In this document: positions 1 to 7,611 of the stretch, piece after piece
Layout of the letters: each line of letters begins with the position of its first letter
Numbering within the stretch: position 1 is the stretch's first letter
NCBI GenBank assembly: GCA_965249955.1
Contig: OZ252261.1
Coordinates: forward strand, 2,356,001-2,420,000
Reading direction: 5' to 3'
Length of the DNA stretch: 64,000 nucleotides
From: SB11 sp965249955
GTDB lineage: Bacteria > Bacteroidota > Bacteroidia > UBA8524
The notes under the pieces: model-generated
What the model saw: the letters and a program-made list of their open reading frames with translations, nothing else
Database searches by the model: none
What the model was told of the DNA's origin: nothing
Position numbers and translations under genes: made by a program

Positions 1-321
1 TAAAAACGATTCAAAGTGATCGCGCACCTTAAACATCCAGTCAAAACCTGAGCGTGAACGTCCAAAACCATCAATATGATATGTACCTCTGCCTTTAACG
101 TTTACAGGTTGTGGTTTCACCTCCAAATCTATATAGCCGGCATTAATAAAGCCGTAGTGAACCCGGTATTCTAATTTTTCGCCATAAGTAAAAGCAGTGT
201 TGGTTACAGTGCGTAAATTAAGGGCGTTATCAATTTGTAAGCCACTATCATCCTTCTTGGTGAATGCCGGTAAGGTGGCTAAAATGGCTATTAAGCCTAA
301 AAATGCAATTACCTTTTTCAT
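1..321 (-). CDS. DUF3108-family envelope protein (3' end cut by window)
   Basis: Reading the minus strand from the ATG at 321 gives an open frame that runs off the left window edge (107 codons visible). It starts MKKVIAFLGLIAILATLPAF, a signal peptide, and continues with FTYGEKLEYRVHYGFINAG and a following IDLEV segment. This matches the start of the DUF3108 family, secreted or periplasmic beta-rich proteins of unknown function that are common in Bacteroidota. The frame is uninterrupted. The C-terminal part is outside the window, so length and integrity cannot be judged. The family call rests on the GE(K)LEYRVHYG(F)INAG pattern. Confidence 0.75.
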   Translation of the reverse strand, partial: MKKVIAFLGLIAILATLPAFTKKDDSGLQIDNALNLRTVTNTAFTYGEKLEYRVHYGFINAGYIDLEVKPQPVNVKGRGTYHIDGFGRSRSGFDWMFKVRDHFESFL

Positions 322-437
322 AGTTAGTTTTTTTAGTGTATTTAAATTAATTCAATATCCGTTCCAAATTTTATATGTATACCCCAAAGGCAGTATAAGG
401 TAAACGGAATTGTGAATTTTTTGGTGTAAAAAGGGTG

Positions 438-1187
438 TTATCTTTTCTCTACTTTTCCTTCACCCAATCGGGTAATTTGAACAGGAGTTTCAGTAGGTTC
501 GTGGTAATAATAGGTAGCCCCCTTATTGCCCACTAACACATAAAGTGCTTTAAATGGATTCAAGTCCATTTCATTAAGACCATAATGATAGGCAAAGGTA
601 TAATCGCCTTGCAAATCTTTAGCCATTAGCTTGCCGGCATCAAACATTACAGGCACAAAAATAGCGGCATAGCCTTGTAGTTTCACCTCACCTTGTCCGT
701 TGTGGTTCACCTCAAGTTTACCGTATATATTTAGTTTCAGATTAATATTACTGGTGCTTTTTTGGTTCAATACAAACGAGTCGGTTTTCAGCTCGTCGCT
801 TTCCAAAATTTCAGCATCATCACGTACCTCTATACTGTGCAATTTGTGGCAGTTAATCTCAATAGTTATACGTTTACTAAAATCGCGTGTCCAATTGCAA
901 ATATTGCGGTCTTTTACAATCAGTTTATTATTATCCAATACAGCAGTAACATTTTTAATTACATTACTTCCGCCTTTTATTACAATTCTTTCAATTTGTT
1001 GGGTGTCTTGCCTCAGTACAACCCTAAACCTATCGTATAGTTCAATTCCATCAAAATGGGCTAGGCTTATGGTATTTTCACTCTCTTTGCCATACGACAT
1101 AAAGCAATCTTCTGGCCCCAATTTATCCTTGCAGCTACCCAGTAGGCCAATAAATAATAAAAACAATATGTATACTTTTTTTATCAT
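438..1187 (-). CDS. DUF2807 (auto-transporter adhesin head GIN) lipoprotein
   Basis: 249-residue predicted lipoprotein. The signal peptide ends in the lipobox LLGSC (Cys19), so it should be lipid-anchored in the envelope. The mature part contains FDGIELYDRFRVVLRQ followed by IVIKGGSNVIKNV and many short beta-strands. This is the pattern of the DUF2807 / 'head GIN' beta-helix family, whose biochemical role is unknown. Its ATG overlaps the stop of the upstream PagL-like gene in an ATGA (1184-1187), so the two are probably translationally coupled in one transcript. The family assignment is by pattern only. Confidence 0.7.
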   Translation of the reverse strand: MIKKVYILFLLFIGLLGSCKDKLGPEDCFMSYGKESENTISLAHFDGIELYDRFRVVLRQDTQQIERIVIKGGSNVIKNVTAVLDNNKLIVKDRNICNWTRDFSKRITIEINCHKLHSIEVRDDAEILESDELKTDSFVLNQKSTSNINLKLNIYGKLEVNHNGQGEVKLQGYAAIFVPVMFDAGKLMAKDLQGDYTFAYHYGLNEMDLNPFKALYVLVGNKGATYYYHEPTETPVQITRLGEGKVEKR

Positions 1188-2305
1188 TTAAATACCGAGT
1201 AGTTTACGCCAAACTCAAAATAATCAGCACTTTTAATATGAAATTTAAGTGCTGTAAATACACTTATTTTTCTGTTAGCTTTATAAGTAAAACCAAGCCT
1301 TTGGTAAAAATTACCTTTAAAACTATTTTTATTAAAGAGATAAAAACCTAAATCGGATATTAAGCCCAATCGTTTACCTTGCAGCTCGTGCGATACTTTT
1401 ATTCCCAATTCCGATGCTTCATCAATTGGTGTTTTCTTTATGTCTTTATTTCTATTATTTAAATAATAATATTCCCTGTCGTAAAAATAATCAATACCGC
1501 CACCAATTTTATTTTTTGGCGATAAGGCATATAAATATTTAAACTGTATATTTATTGGAATAATAGTTTTTGGAAAAACATAATCAGCATTTTTCTTTCC
1601 AGTAGCAACAGTAAACCTATACTCATGCTTTGCTGTGTCCATATCATCAGGCAAGGGAGTTTTAATTTCTTTTTTGCCCCAATAGTGAGTAAAACCAATA
1701 CTAAGGTTGGGTGTATTTACTCCTAAATTAGGCTTATTAAAATTACCGTTAGAAAAATGGGTAATACCTCCGCTAATTAAAAAATCAGTGTTATTATTAA
1801 TGCCATACGAGAAATCCCAATACAAACCCATGTGTGCGTTGATGTGCGAACCTATGGTGCGGTTGGTAATATTGGTGTTTTCGTTAAAAGGTTTAGTAAT
1901 ATAGCCCAAGCCCGCAGAGGTTTTTAAGTATAAAGTCCATTTTTTATAACGAAACATAGGAAAATCTATGTAAGGCAATACAGCGTGGGCTGCACCTAAA
2001 ATGTCAGGCCTTCCATAATTAAGATAAAGATAATCAACCCCCCAAGCAGGACTATTTAAAAGTCTTTGCCATTGTTTGTTATTAGCTGTTTTATACCTAA
2101 ACCCTATACTATACCCATACACATGGGCTTTTAGGTTGGTAACTTGCCCTGTGTGTGCCCATACATAGCCGCCAATAGCTTTGTAGGCTACCCCCCACTT
2201 TTCTGTGGTTTGTTGGGCATTGGCAGTATTGGGTAGTACAAATAAAAAGGCACAGAAAAGCCATAAAAGCCCTGCCTTTACTATTTGCCTACCCCTATTT
2301 TGCAT
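1184..2305 (-). CDS. PagL-like lipid A deacylase / acyloxyacyl hydrolase family outer-membrane protein
   Basis: 373-residue protein with a signal peptide (cleavage near NTANA-QQ, residue 30) and alternating beta-barrel strands. The motif ITHFSNGNFN at residues 181-190 fits the PagL active-site signature, with His183 and Ser185 as the catalytic pair. PagL enzymes remove the 3-O acyl chain from lipid A in the outer membrane. The catalytic acid seen in PagL is not obvious here. The protein is about twice the length of classical PagL, and residues ~225-373 look like extra barrel strands, which is usual for Bacteroidota 'acyloxyacyl hydrolase' annotations. It is transcribed ahead of the DUF2807 lipoprotein with a 4-base overlap. 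Substrate is inferred from the family. Confidence 0.75.
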   Translation of the reverse strand: MQNRGRQIVKAGLLWLFCAFLFVLPNTANAQQTTEKWGVAYKAIGGYVWAHTGQVTNLKAHVYGYSIGFRYKTANNKQWQRLLNSPAWGVDYLYLNYGRPDILGAAHAVLPYIDFPMFRYKKWTLYLKTSAGLGYITKPFNENTNITNRTIGSHINAHMGLYWDFSYGINNNTDFLISGGITHFSNGNFNKPNLGVNTPNLSIGFTHYWGKKEIKTPLPDDMDTAKHEYRFTVATGKKNADYVFPKTIIPINIQFKYLYALSPKNKIGGGIDYFYDREYYYLNNRNKDIKKTPIDEASELGIKVSHELQGKRLGLISDLGFYLFNKNSFKGNFYQRLGFTYKANRKISVFTALKFHIKSADYFEFGVNYSVFK

Positions 2306-2328
2306 TAATCTTTTTAAAGAAGACAGGA

Positions 2329-3885
2329 TTAAAAGTTGAATTCGATGCCTTGTGCCAATGGTAAATCAGTACCATAGTTTATGGTATTGGTTTGGCGACG
2401 CATATACACTTTCCAAGCATCCGAACCACTTTCGCGTCCTCCGCCTGTTTCTTTTTCGCCTCCAAAAGCACCGCCAATTTCAGCACCCGAAGTACCTATA
2501 TTTACATTAGCTATACCGCAATCGCTTCCCAATGCTGATAAGAAACGTTCGCTCTCCAACATATTGTTTGAGAATATAGACGAGCTTAGCCCCTGTTTTA
2601 CACCATTTTGCATTGCTATTGCTTCATCCAAAGTGTTATATTTTAGCATATAAAGAATAGGAGCAAAAGTTTCGTGTTGCACTATTGGGTAGCTGTTTTC
2701 AGCTTCGGCAATGGTAGGCTGCACATAACATCCCGATTCATACCCTTCTCCGCTTAATACTTCACCACCAACTAATATTTTACCGCCTTGTTGTTTCAAT
2801 TGCTCCAATGCGGTTTTGTAATTTTCTACTGCATCTTTATCAATCAAAGGACCTACTAAAGTAGAAGGGCTTAGTGGGCTACCAATGGGCAATTGTGGGT
2901 AGGTAGCTAGCAACATATTTTTAAATTTATCGTACACACTGCTATGTACTATTATACGGCGAGTACTGGTGCAGCGTTGACCGCAAGTGCCTGCTGCGCC
3001 AAATATTACGGCGCGCAAGGCCATATCAAGGTTGGCATTTTCGCTGATTATTATTGCATTGTTTCCTCCCAATTCTAACAAGGCACGACCTAAACGTGCA
3101 CCAACCGCAGCACCAACCAGTTTACCCATGCGGGTAGAACCCGTGGCTGAAACCAAAGGCATACGCTCGTCGTTACTCATTAATTGACCTACGCGATAGT
3201 CGCCAATAACAAGGTTAAAAATACCTTCGGGAAGGTTATTTTCTTTTAGCACATCGGCCATCAAATTCATGCAAGCTACGGCAGTAAGCGGTGTTTTTTC
3301 CGATGGTTTCCATACGGTAACATCACCACAAACAGCGGCCAGCATTGCATTCCAGCTCCATACTGCTACTGGAAAATTAAAGGCTGATATAACACCAACT
3401 ATACCTAGCGGGTGGTATTGCTCGTACATACGGTGGTTTGGACGTTCGCTGTGCATAGTTAAACCGTGCAATTGGCGCGAAAGACCAACGGCAAAATCGC
3501 ATATATCAATCATCTCTTGCACTTCGCCCAAACCCTCTTGCAATATTTTGCCCATCTCGTAGCTTACCAATTCGCCCAAAGGTTGTTTGTACTCGCGCAA
3601 TTTGTTTCCGTATTGGCGTATAATCTCACCACGTTTTGGTGCGGGTACAGTGCGCCAAAATTTAAAAGCCTCTTGTGCTTTTTCCATCACGTAGTTGTAT
3701 TCGTTTTCGGTAGCTAAACTTACTTTAGCAATTAGTTTACCATCAACAGGAGAGCATATGTCTTTTATCTCAGGATTAGTAGGGTGTCCCCAAATTTGTC
3801 CTGTGCTTGCAGCATCGTTAAGTTCTTTTATACCTAGTTTTGATAGAGTGTCTTTTATGTCGAATGCTTGAGAAGAAGTAGTCAT
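2329..3885 (-). CDS. aldehyde dehydrogenase, ALDH7 (antiquitin / alpha-aminoadipic semialdehyde dehydrogenase) type
   Basis: NAD(P)-dependent aldehyde dehydrogenase. The start is placed at ATG 3885 (MTTSSQAFD); the 7-codon longer frame begins with TTG and is less likely. The cofactor-binding motif FNFPVAVWSWN, the general base in LLELGGNNA (about Glu271) and the nucleophile in GTCGQRCTSTRR (about Cys305) are all present. LELGGNNA and GQRCT(S)TRR are typical of the ALDH7 subfamily. Members oxidise alpha-aminoadipic semialdehyde/piperideine-6-carboxylate in lysine breakdown or act on other aldehydes. No lysine-catabolism neighbour is present, so the in vivo substrate is open. A TAAATTTG box lies at 3904-3911. 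About 518 residues, full length. Confidence 0.88.
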   Translation of the reverse strand: MTTSSQAFDIKDTLSKLGIKELNDAASTGQIWGHPTNPEIKDICSPVDGKLIAKVSLATENEYNYVMEKAQEAFKFWRTVPAPKRGEIIRQYGNKLREYKQPLGELVSYEMGKILQEGLGEVQEMIDICDFAVGLSRQLHGLTMHSERPNHRMYEQYHPLGIVGVISAFNFPVAVWSWNAMLAAVCGDVTVWKPSEKTPLTAVACMNLMADVLKENNLPEGIFNLVIGDYRVGQLMSNDERMPLVSATGSTRMGKLVGAAVGARLGRALLELGGNNAIIISENANLDMALRAVIFGAAGTCGQRCTSTRRIIVHSSVYDKFKNMLLATYPQLPIGSPLSPSTLVGPLIDKDAVENYKTALEQLKQQGGKILVGGEVLSGEGYESGCYVQPTIAEAENSYPIVQHETFAPILYMLKYNTLDEAIAMQNGVKQGLSSSIFSNNMLESERFLSALGSDCGIANVNIGTSGAEIGGAFGGEKETGGGRESGSDAWKVYMRRQTNTINYGTDLPLAQGIEFNF

Positions 3886-3903
3886 TATGTATTGATTTTT
3901 GGG

Positions 3904-3911
3904 CAAATTTA
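3904..3911 (-). promoter_or_regulatory. -7 box for the ALDH7-type gene
   Basis: On the minus strand this reads TAAATTTG, matching the Bacteroidota sigma-A -7 consensus TAnnTTTG, 18 bases before the chosen ATG at 3885. No clear TTTG -33 element was found at 18-21 bases upstream. Confidence 0.5.
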
Positions 3912-3990
3912 AGGTTTTATTGTGGTTGTTTTATGGTTGTGAGTTATTGGTTGAAAGTTGTCGGAGAGAATGGTGTGAGATGCGGTTGCC

Positions 3991-4016
3991 AGTCATTCTC
4001 AACTTGATTGGGAATC
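3991..4016 (+). repeat. GTCATTC-type short hairpin repeat, copy 1
   Basis: AGTCATTCTCAA - CTTGA - TTGGGAATC. The arms 3995-4002 and 4008-4015 pair with one G-T wobble. The same layout (AGTCATTC, hairpin, GGAAT) occurs inverted at 13145-13168. It is a short dispersed hairpin of the kind found in many copies in bacterial intergenic DNA; only two are in this window. Confidence 0.5.
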
Positions 4017-4079
4017 TGTGGGTTGACGATAAAGCAGTAGGCATAAATGCCTATTCTATTCATAAGTGGAGGTTTAATT

Positions 4080-4126
4080 TTTAAAACCAATGCTAACCGT
4101 TAGGTCTGATTAGCATTGGTTTTAAA
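4080..4126. terminator. 16-bp-arm hairpin, terminator-like, in a divergent intergenic region
   Basis: Arms 4080-4095 and 4111-4126 (core AAAACCAATGCTA / TAGCATTGGTTTT) pair perfectly around a 15-base loop. The outer A/T pairs would give a U-rich tail on either strand. It lies between divergent genes, where neither annotated gene needs a terminator, so it may end an unannotated small transcript or be a repeat. Confidence 0.4.
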
Positions 4127-4149
4127 CCGCTGTATAGATATTTAATGCT

Positions 4150-4194
4150 GGCACGAGCGGACGCTCGTGCCGAAAACAGAGAAGCGTCCGCTTC
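4150..4194. repeat. paired REP-like hairpins
   Basis: First hairpin: GGCACGAGCG, loop GA, CGCTCGTGCC (4150-4171), perfect. Second: GAAGCG, loop TC, CGCTTC (4181-4194), perfect. Their cores AGCGGACGCT and AGCGTCCGCT are exact reverse complements, so the two hairpins can also pair with each other. This arrangement resembles paired REP palindromes. It is GC-rich against an AT-rich background. Confidence 0.55.
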
Positions 4195-4311
4195 GGAAAG
4201 TCCGATAAGTAGTATTAACTCACCCCTGATATTTATTAAACTCATTCATTATTCGTAGATTTTTTTGTTGATAGGAAGTTTATGATTATGTTTCTTTACA
4301 ATAAAAAAACT

Positions 4312-4986
4312 ATGATTAAGAAAATAGTATTGCTATTGATCCTATCACCTCTTTTTGTAAAGGCACAACAAAATGAAGATTTAGTACCTACAAGGTCTGT
4401 TTATGATAGTGTAGAAGTATCTCTTAAAAATGATAAAGATTTATATAAAAAACTTTTAGATAGATATATTGATATAGATACAACTTTAACCGATAAGGAA
4501 ATGGCCATTGTATACTACGGGGCAGTTTTTCAAAAAAGTTACAATCCTTATGGTACACCCAAAAAGGAGAAAGAGTTTTTTAAATATTATAACGAAAAAA
4601 ACTATAAAAAAGCTCTGCCGATAGGGGAGAAAATACTTAAAGAAGAGCCTTTAAACTTTAAGATGGTGTTTAAACTATTGGTGTGCGCCAATGTTTTAAA
4701 AGATGAAAAGAAAACAGAAAAATATAGATTTTATTACAGACAGATTTTGAGAACTATTTTATTAAGTGGTGATGGTTTATCTTCACAAACAGCATTTGTA
4801 GTTACTAACGTAGAGCACGAGTATACATTAATGGGACAATTAGAATTAGGTTACAGTAGTCAATCTCTTGTTGGTGTTTGTGATAAATTTAAGTTAACAG
4901 ATAATGGAGATGATTTTGAAGGGGATGAAATTTGGTTTGACGTGAGTAAACCTCTTGCAAATCTCACAAAGATGTTAGGTGAATAA
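4312..4986 (+). CDS. secreted DUF4919-like protein
   Basis: 224 residues from ATG 4312 (MIKKIVLLLILSPLFVKAQQ, a clear signal peptide). The 10-codon longer frame from 4282 would put charged residues ahead of the signal and is less likely. The segment DTTLTDKEMAIVYYGAVFQ followed by YNPYG resembles DUF4919, a Bacteroidota family of unknown function. The middle is Lys/Tyr-rich and helical, perhaps TPR-like. The gene is clearly more AT-rich than its downstream neighbour. It ends 15 bases before the AlkC-type gene and may be co-transcribed, but a functional link is not implied. Confidence 0.65.
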   Translation: MIKKIVLLLILSPLFVKAQQNEDLVPTRSVYDSVEVSLKNDKDLYKKLLDRYIDIDTTLTDKEMAIVYYGAVFQKSYNPYGTPKKEKEFFKYYNEKNYKKALPIGEKILKEEPLNFKMVFKLLVCANVLKDEKKTEKYRFYYRQILRTILLSGDGLSSQTAFVVTNVEHEYTLMGQLELGYSSQSLVGVCDKFKLTDNGDDFEGDEIWFDVSKPLANLTKMLGE

Positions 4987-5001
4987 TTATATTGTGAATT
5001 T

Positions 5002-6102
5002 ATGCCCGAACCATTAAAAAACCTGTACAGTCCCGCATTTTTTGATACGCTAAGTGTATCACTTTCAACAGCAATAAAAGGGTTTGATAAAAAAGAATTT
5101 ATCAGCCAAGTGTTTGATGCCGAGTGGCAAAACCGCGAGCTAAAACAACGTATGCGCCACATTGCGGTGGTATTGCATAATTTTTTACCCCGTGATTTTA
5201 AAAAAGCGGTTGATAGCCTGATACAACTAAGCGATATTTTATTGGACGGAAAAGAAGGCAAAATGGATTTTTTGTGTATGTTTTTACCTGATTATATTGA
5301 GGTATACGGCATAAACGATTACGAAAACAGTATGCGGGCATTGGAGAAAATAACTCAATTTGCCAGTGCCGAGTTTGCCATACGTCCCTTTATTGTAAAG
5401 TATCCGCAAACCATGCTGCAAATGTTGGTGTGGAGTAAACACCCCAATCCGTATGTGCGCCGACTAAGCAGCGAGGGTTGTCGTCCGCGTTTGCCTTGGG
5501 CAATGGCTTTACCTGTTTTGAAAAATGACCCCACGCCAATATTACCCATACTTGAAAACTTGAAACAAGACGAAGCCGAAACGGTGCGCCGCAGTGTAGC
5601 CAACAACCTAAACGATATAGCCAAAGACAATGCCCCTATTGTAATGGAAATAGTGAAACGCTGGCAAGGGCAACACAAAAACACCGATTGGATAATAAAA
5701 CACGGTAGCCGAACCTTGCTAAAACAAGGACACAACGAGGCACTGGATGCTTTTGGGCTAAAGAATGGGGTGAAGGTAGAAGTGAAAAACCTGAAAATAT
5801 CGCCACAAAAAATAAAAATGGGCGATGCTGCCACGCTTACATTTTCTGTTGAATTAAAAGAGAAAAAGGCTGAAAAACTAAGGATAGAATACGGCATATA
5901 CTATGTAAAAGCCAATGGTAGTGCAAATAGGAAACTATTTAAAATTACCGAAAATAATTACGAGCCTAATAAGCCTGTAAATTTCAGTCGTACCCTTCGT
6001 TTTCACGATTTAACAACACGCAAGCATTATGCAGGTACACATAAAATTACCGTTGTAGTTAACGGGCAAGAATATGCTGAAACTGCTTTGGAGCTGATAT
6101 AG
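5002..6102 (+). CDS. AlkC-type DNA alkylation-repair glycosylase with C-terminal Ig-like domain
   Basis: 366 residues. Residues ~1-250 are helical HEAT-like repeats with FLPDYIEVYG, EFAIRPFI and HPNPYVRRLSSEGCRPRLPW, the hallmark region of the AlkC/AlkD DNA alkylation-repair family. These enzymes excise alkylated purines (3-methyladenine and related lesions) without flipping the base. Residues ~255-366 form a separate beta-rich segment (KISPQKIKMGDAATLTFSVE onward), fitting the Ig-like domain described in AlkC-type members. The domain order favours AlkC over AlkD. The exact catalytic acidic residue could not be assigned by eye. It starts at ATG 5002, 15 bases after the preceding gene. Confidence 0.8.
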   Translation: MPEPLKNLYSPAFFDTLSVSLSTAIKGFDKKEFISQVFDAEWQNRELKQRMRHIAVVLHNFLPRDFKKAVDSLIQLSDILLDGKEGKMDFLCMFLPDYIEVYGINDYENSMRALEKITQFASAEFAIRPFIVKYPQTMLQMLVWSKHPNPYVRRLSSEGCRPRLPWAMALPVLKNDPTPILPILENLKQDEAETVRRSVANNLNDIAKDNAPIVMEIVKRWQGQHKNTDWIIKHGSRTLLKQGHNEALDAFGLKNGVKVEVKNLKISPQKIKMGDAATLTFSVELKEKKAEKLRIEYGIYYVKANGSANRKLFKITENNYEPNKPVNFSRTLRFHDLTTRKHYAGTHKITVVVNGQEYAETALELI

Positions 6103-6104
6103 CT

Positions 6105-6134
6105 TTTGACCTTTAACAGTAAACCTTATTTTTG
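6105..6134 (+). promoter_or_regulatory. sigma-A promoter for the YdeI-like gene
   Basis: TTTG (6105-6108), an 18-base spacer, then TATTTTTG (6127-6134): a good match to the Bacteroidota promoter TTTG-N19-TAnnTTTG. It starts 3 bases after the alkC-type stop codon and 36 bases before the ATG at 6170. Confidence 0.6.
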
Positions 6135-6169
6135 CTAAAGGCTTATAGCCAAAAGCTAATTACTAGTAT

Positions 6170-6670
6170 ATGAACACTTATAAGTTTGCTGCACGTATCA
6201 CCCGTATCGATGCACAGTTTATGCAATATATACTGGTGCTGCCAGATGCTATTATTGAGCAAACTGAAGCCGAAAATGAGGGTAAAAAAGGTCGTATACG
6301 TGTAGAGGGAACGATGAATGGAACCCCTTTTGCTCTTGCTATACAAAACCTTAAAACGGGAGAGAAATATTTTTCAGTAAGTAATCCGTTGCGTAAAGCA
6401 GCCAAAATACAACTTAGTGTGCCTGTGCAAGTTGAATTTCATTTGGTTGACCCTGATAAGCTGAATATTCCCGAAGAATTAATTGCAGTTTTGAATGAAG
6501 ACCCTGAAGGTAAAGTAGCTTTTGAAAATTTAACCACAGGTTATAAACGTAGTTTAATACACTACATCACATCAGTAAAAAATGTTGATAGCCGTATAAA
6601 ACGCGCTATTGAGTTGGTTGATAAAGCCAAATACGGACAACTGTATGGTCAACAAAAAAAGGAAGAGTAA
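6170..6670 (+). CDS. DUF1905 / YdeI-OmpD-associated family protein
   Basis: 166-residue cytoplasmic protein with no signal peptide. Residues ~1-90 (KGRIRVEGTMNGTPF, then YFSVSNPLRKAA) match DUF1905. The C-terminal part (FENLTTGYKRSLIHYITSVK then DSRIKRAIELV) matches the YdeI/OmpD-associated 'bacteriocin-protection' domain. The two domains are commonly fused. The molecular function is not established. It has its own promoter. Its stop is immediately adjacent to the stop of the convergent lipoprotein gene, with no spacer. Confidence 0.8.
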   Translation: MNTYKFAARITRIDAQFMQYILVLPDAIIEQTEAENEGKKGRIRVEGTMNGTPFALAIQNLKTGEKYFSVSNPLRKAAKIQLSVPVQVEFHLVDPDKLNIPEELIAVLNEDPEGKVAFENLTTGYKRSLIHYITSVKNVDSRIKRAIELVDKAKYGQLYGQQKKEE

Positions 6671-7210
6671 TTATTGTACCCAAAAATCTTTGGTTAAAGT
6701 TTCTTGTTTTATTATGCTGTTTTTGGGGCTGTAAAAACCGTCGTCTGGGACTATGGTTATATCAGTTGTGTATTTTAGGGTGTATTTACCTTTGGGCAGT
6801 ATTGTATTACTCTTTTTATTAAGCCAGTTAACACCAATTTGTGTTTTTTGGTATGGGCTTAGTCTTAATATTTTTATTTCTAGTGTTGTGATAATACCAT
6901 CATCAACCCCTCGTCCCACAAAATGGTCGTATTCGTCATACACCTTAAAATAATATTGGGGAATGTTACTGCCTCTAAAATAAACCACCTCTTTTTTTAA
7001 TGGATTTATTTCGGATAAAACAAAATTTATATCCTCGCCATAGTTGAATGTATTTTTTTCTACACCATTACTGTCGGTAGTAGATAATGAAAACTTAATA
7101 TCACCCAGAGGGAAGGCATTCTCTTCTTTTTTGCAACCAGTGGCAAACACAAGTATGAATAGTATAACGGGTAGCAGCCGTACTGTATTGGAAAGTGATA
7201 CTGTTTTCAT
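6671..7210 (-). CDS. predicted lipoprotein of unknown function
   Basis: 179 residues. The signal peptide ends in FATGC (Cys26), a good lipobox. The mature part is beta-rich, with LSPYQKTQIGVNW and ILPKGKYTLKYTTDI near the C-terminus, a strand pattern reminiscent of small Ig-like domains such as the BsuPI-type inhibitor fold. I do not recognise a family with confidence. It abuts the convergent YdeI-like gene with no spacer. Confidence 0.6.
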   Translation of the reverse strand: MKTVSLSNTVRLLPVILFILVFATGCKKEENAFPLGDIKFSLSTTDSNGVEKNTFNYGEDINFVLSEINPLKKEVVYFRGSNIPQYYFKVYDEYDHFVGRGVDDGIITTLEIKILRLSPYQKTQIGVNWLNKKSNTILPKGKYTLKYTTDITIVPDDGFYSPKNSIIKQETLTKDFWVQ

Positions 7211-7247
7211 AGTAGTAACCTATTTTACTACATCGACAATAAAACTA

Positions 7248-7607
7248 CTATAAAGGCTGCTTGGGATCAGGTGGTTTTATAAAAGGACTTTCCTTAGTTA
7301 TTATACCTACTTTTTTTAAAACCCAACTTAAAAACTTAAAAATACCTAAACAAATAAATATTCCTGCTATATGTATAGCTAAATAGGTTACAACAAAATA
7401 TGTGTCGGATAATTCTTCTTGTGTAAGTTGATGTTCCTCTGAATATATAGGTTCAGTATTTCCTAATAATTGAGCCGTTACTTCCATAATTTCTAGGAAA
7501 AAATATGCTAAAACTGTGACGACGATTATTTGCAAAAGGAAAACTAAAATATATAAAGGTCCTTTTTTAAAGAAATCTTTTATATAGAACCAAATATTTT
7601 TAAGCAT
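7248..7607 (-). CDS. small two-pass membrane protein of unknown function
   Basis: 119 residues. Two hydrophobic segments lie at about residues 18-45 (LYILVFLLQIIVVTVLAYFF) and 70-95 (FVVTYLAIHIAGIFICLGIF), with an acidic loop between them and a proline-rich basic tail. No family recognised. It follows the helicase gene on the same strand after 4 bases, so it is probably in the same transcript. Confidence 0.55.
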   Translation of the reverse strand: MLKNIWFYIKDFFKKGPLYILVFLLQIIVVTVLAYFFLEIMEVTAQLLGNTEPIYSEEHQLTQEELSDTYFVVTYLAIHIAGIFICLGIFKFLSWVLKKVGIITKESPFIKPPDPKQPL

Positions 7608-7611
7608 GGCA

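Larger units (their letters stand above)
3886..4311. other. gene-free divergent region holding several small inverted repeats
   Basis: This ~425-base stretch separates the ALDH7 gene (leftward) from the DUF4919-like gene (rightward). I see no credible gene. It holds the ALDH promoter box, a GTCATTC-type hairpin (3991-4015), a 16-bp-arm hairpin (4080-4126), a double hairpin (4150-4194) and one exact copy of the 12-base end TTAACTCACCCC (4215-4226) shared with the palindromic elements at 9.9 kb and 32.7 kb. It looks like a landing place for dispersed repeats. Confidence 0.6.

Noticed and set aside
700..1191. 163-codon plus-strand frame opposite the DUF2807 lipoprotein
   Set aside because: The minus-strand protein has a lipobox and a family pattern; the plus frame is Ser/Leu-rich shadow sequence.
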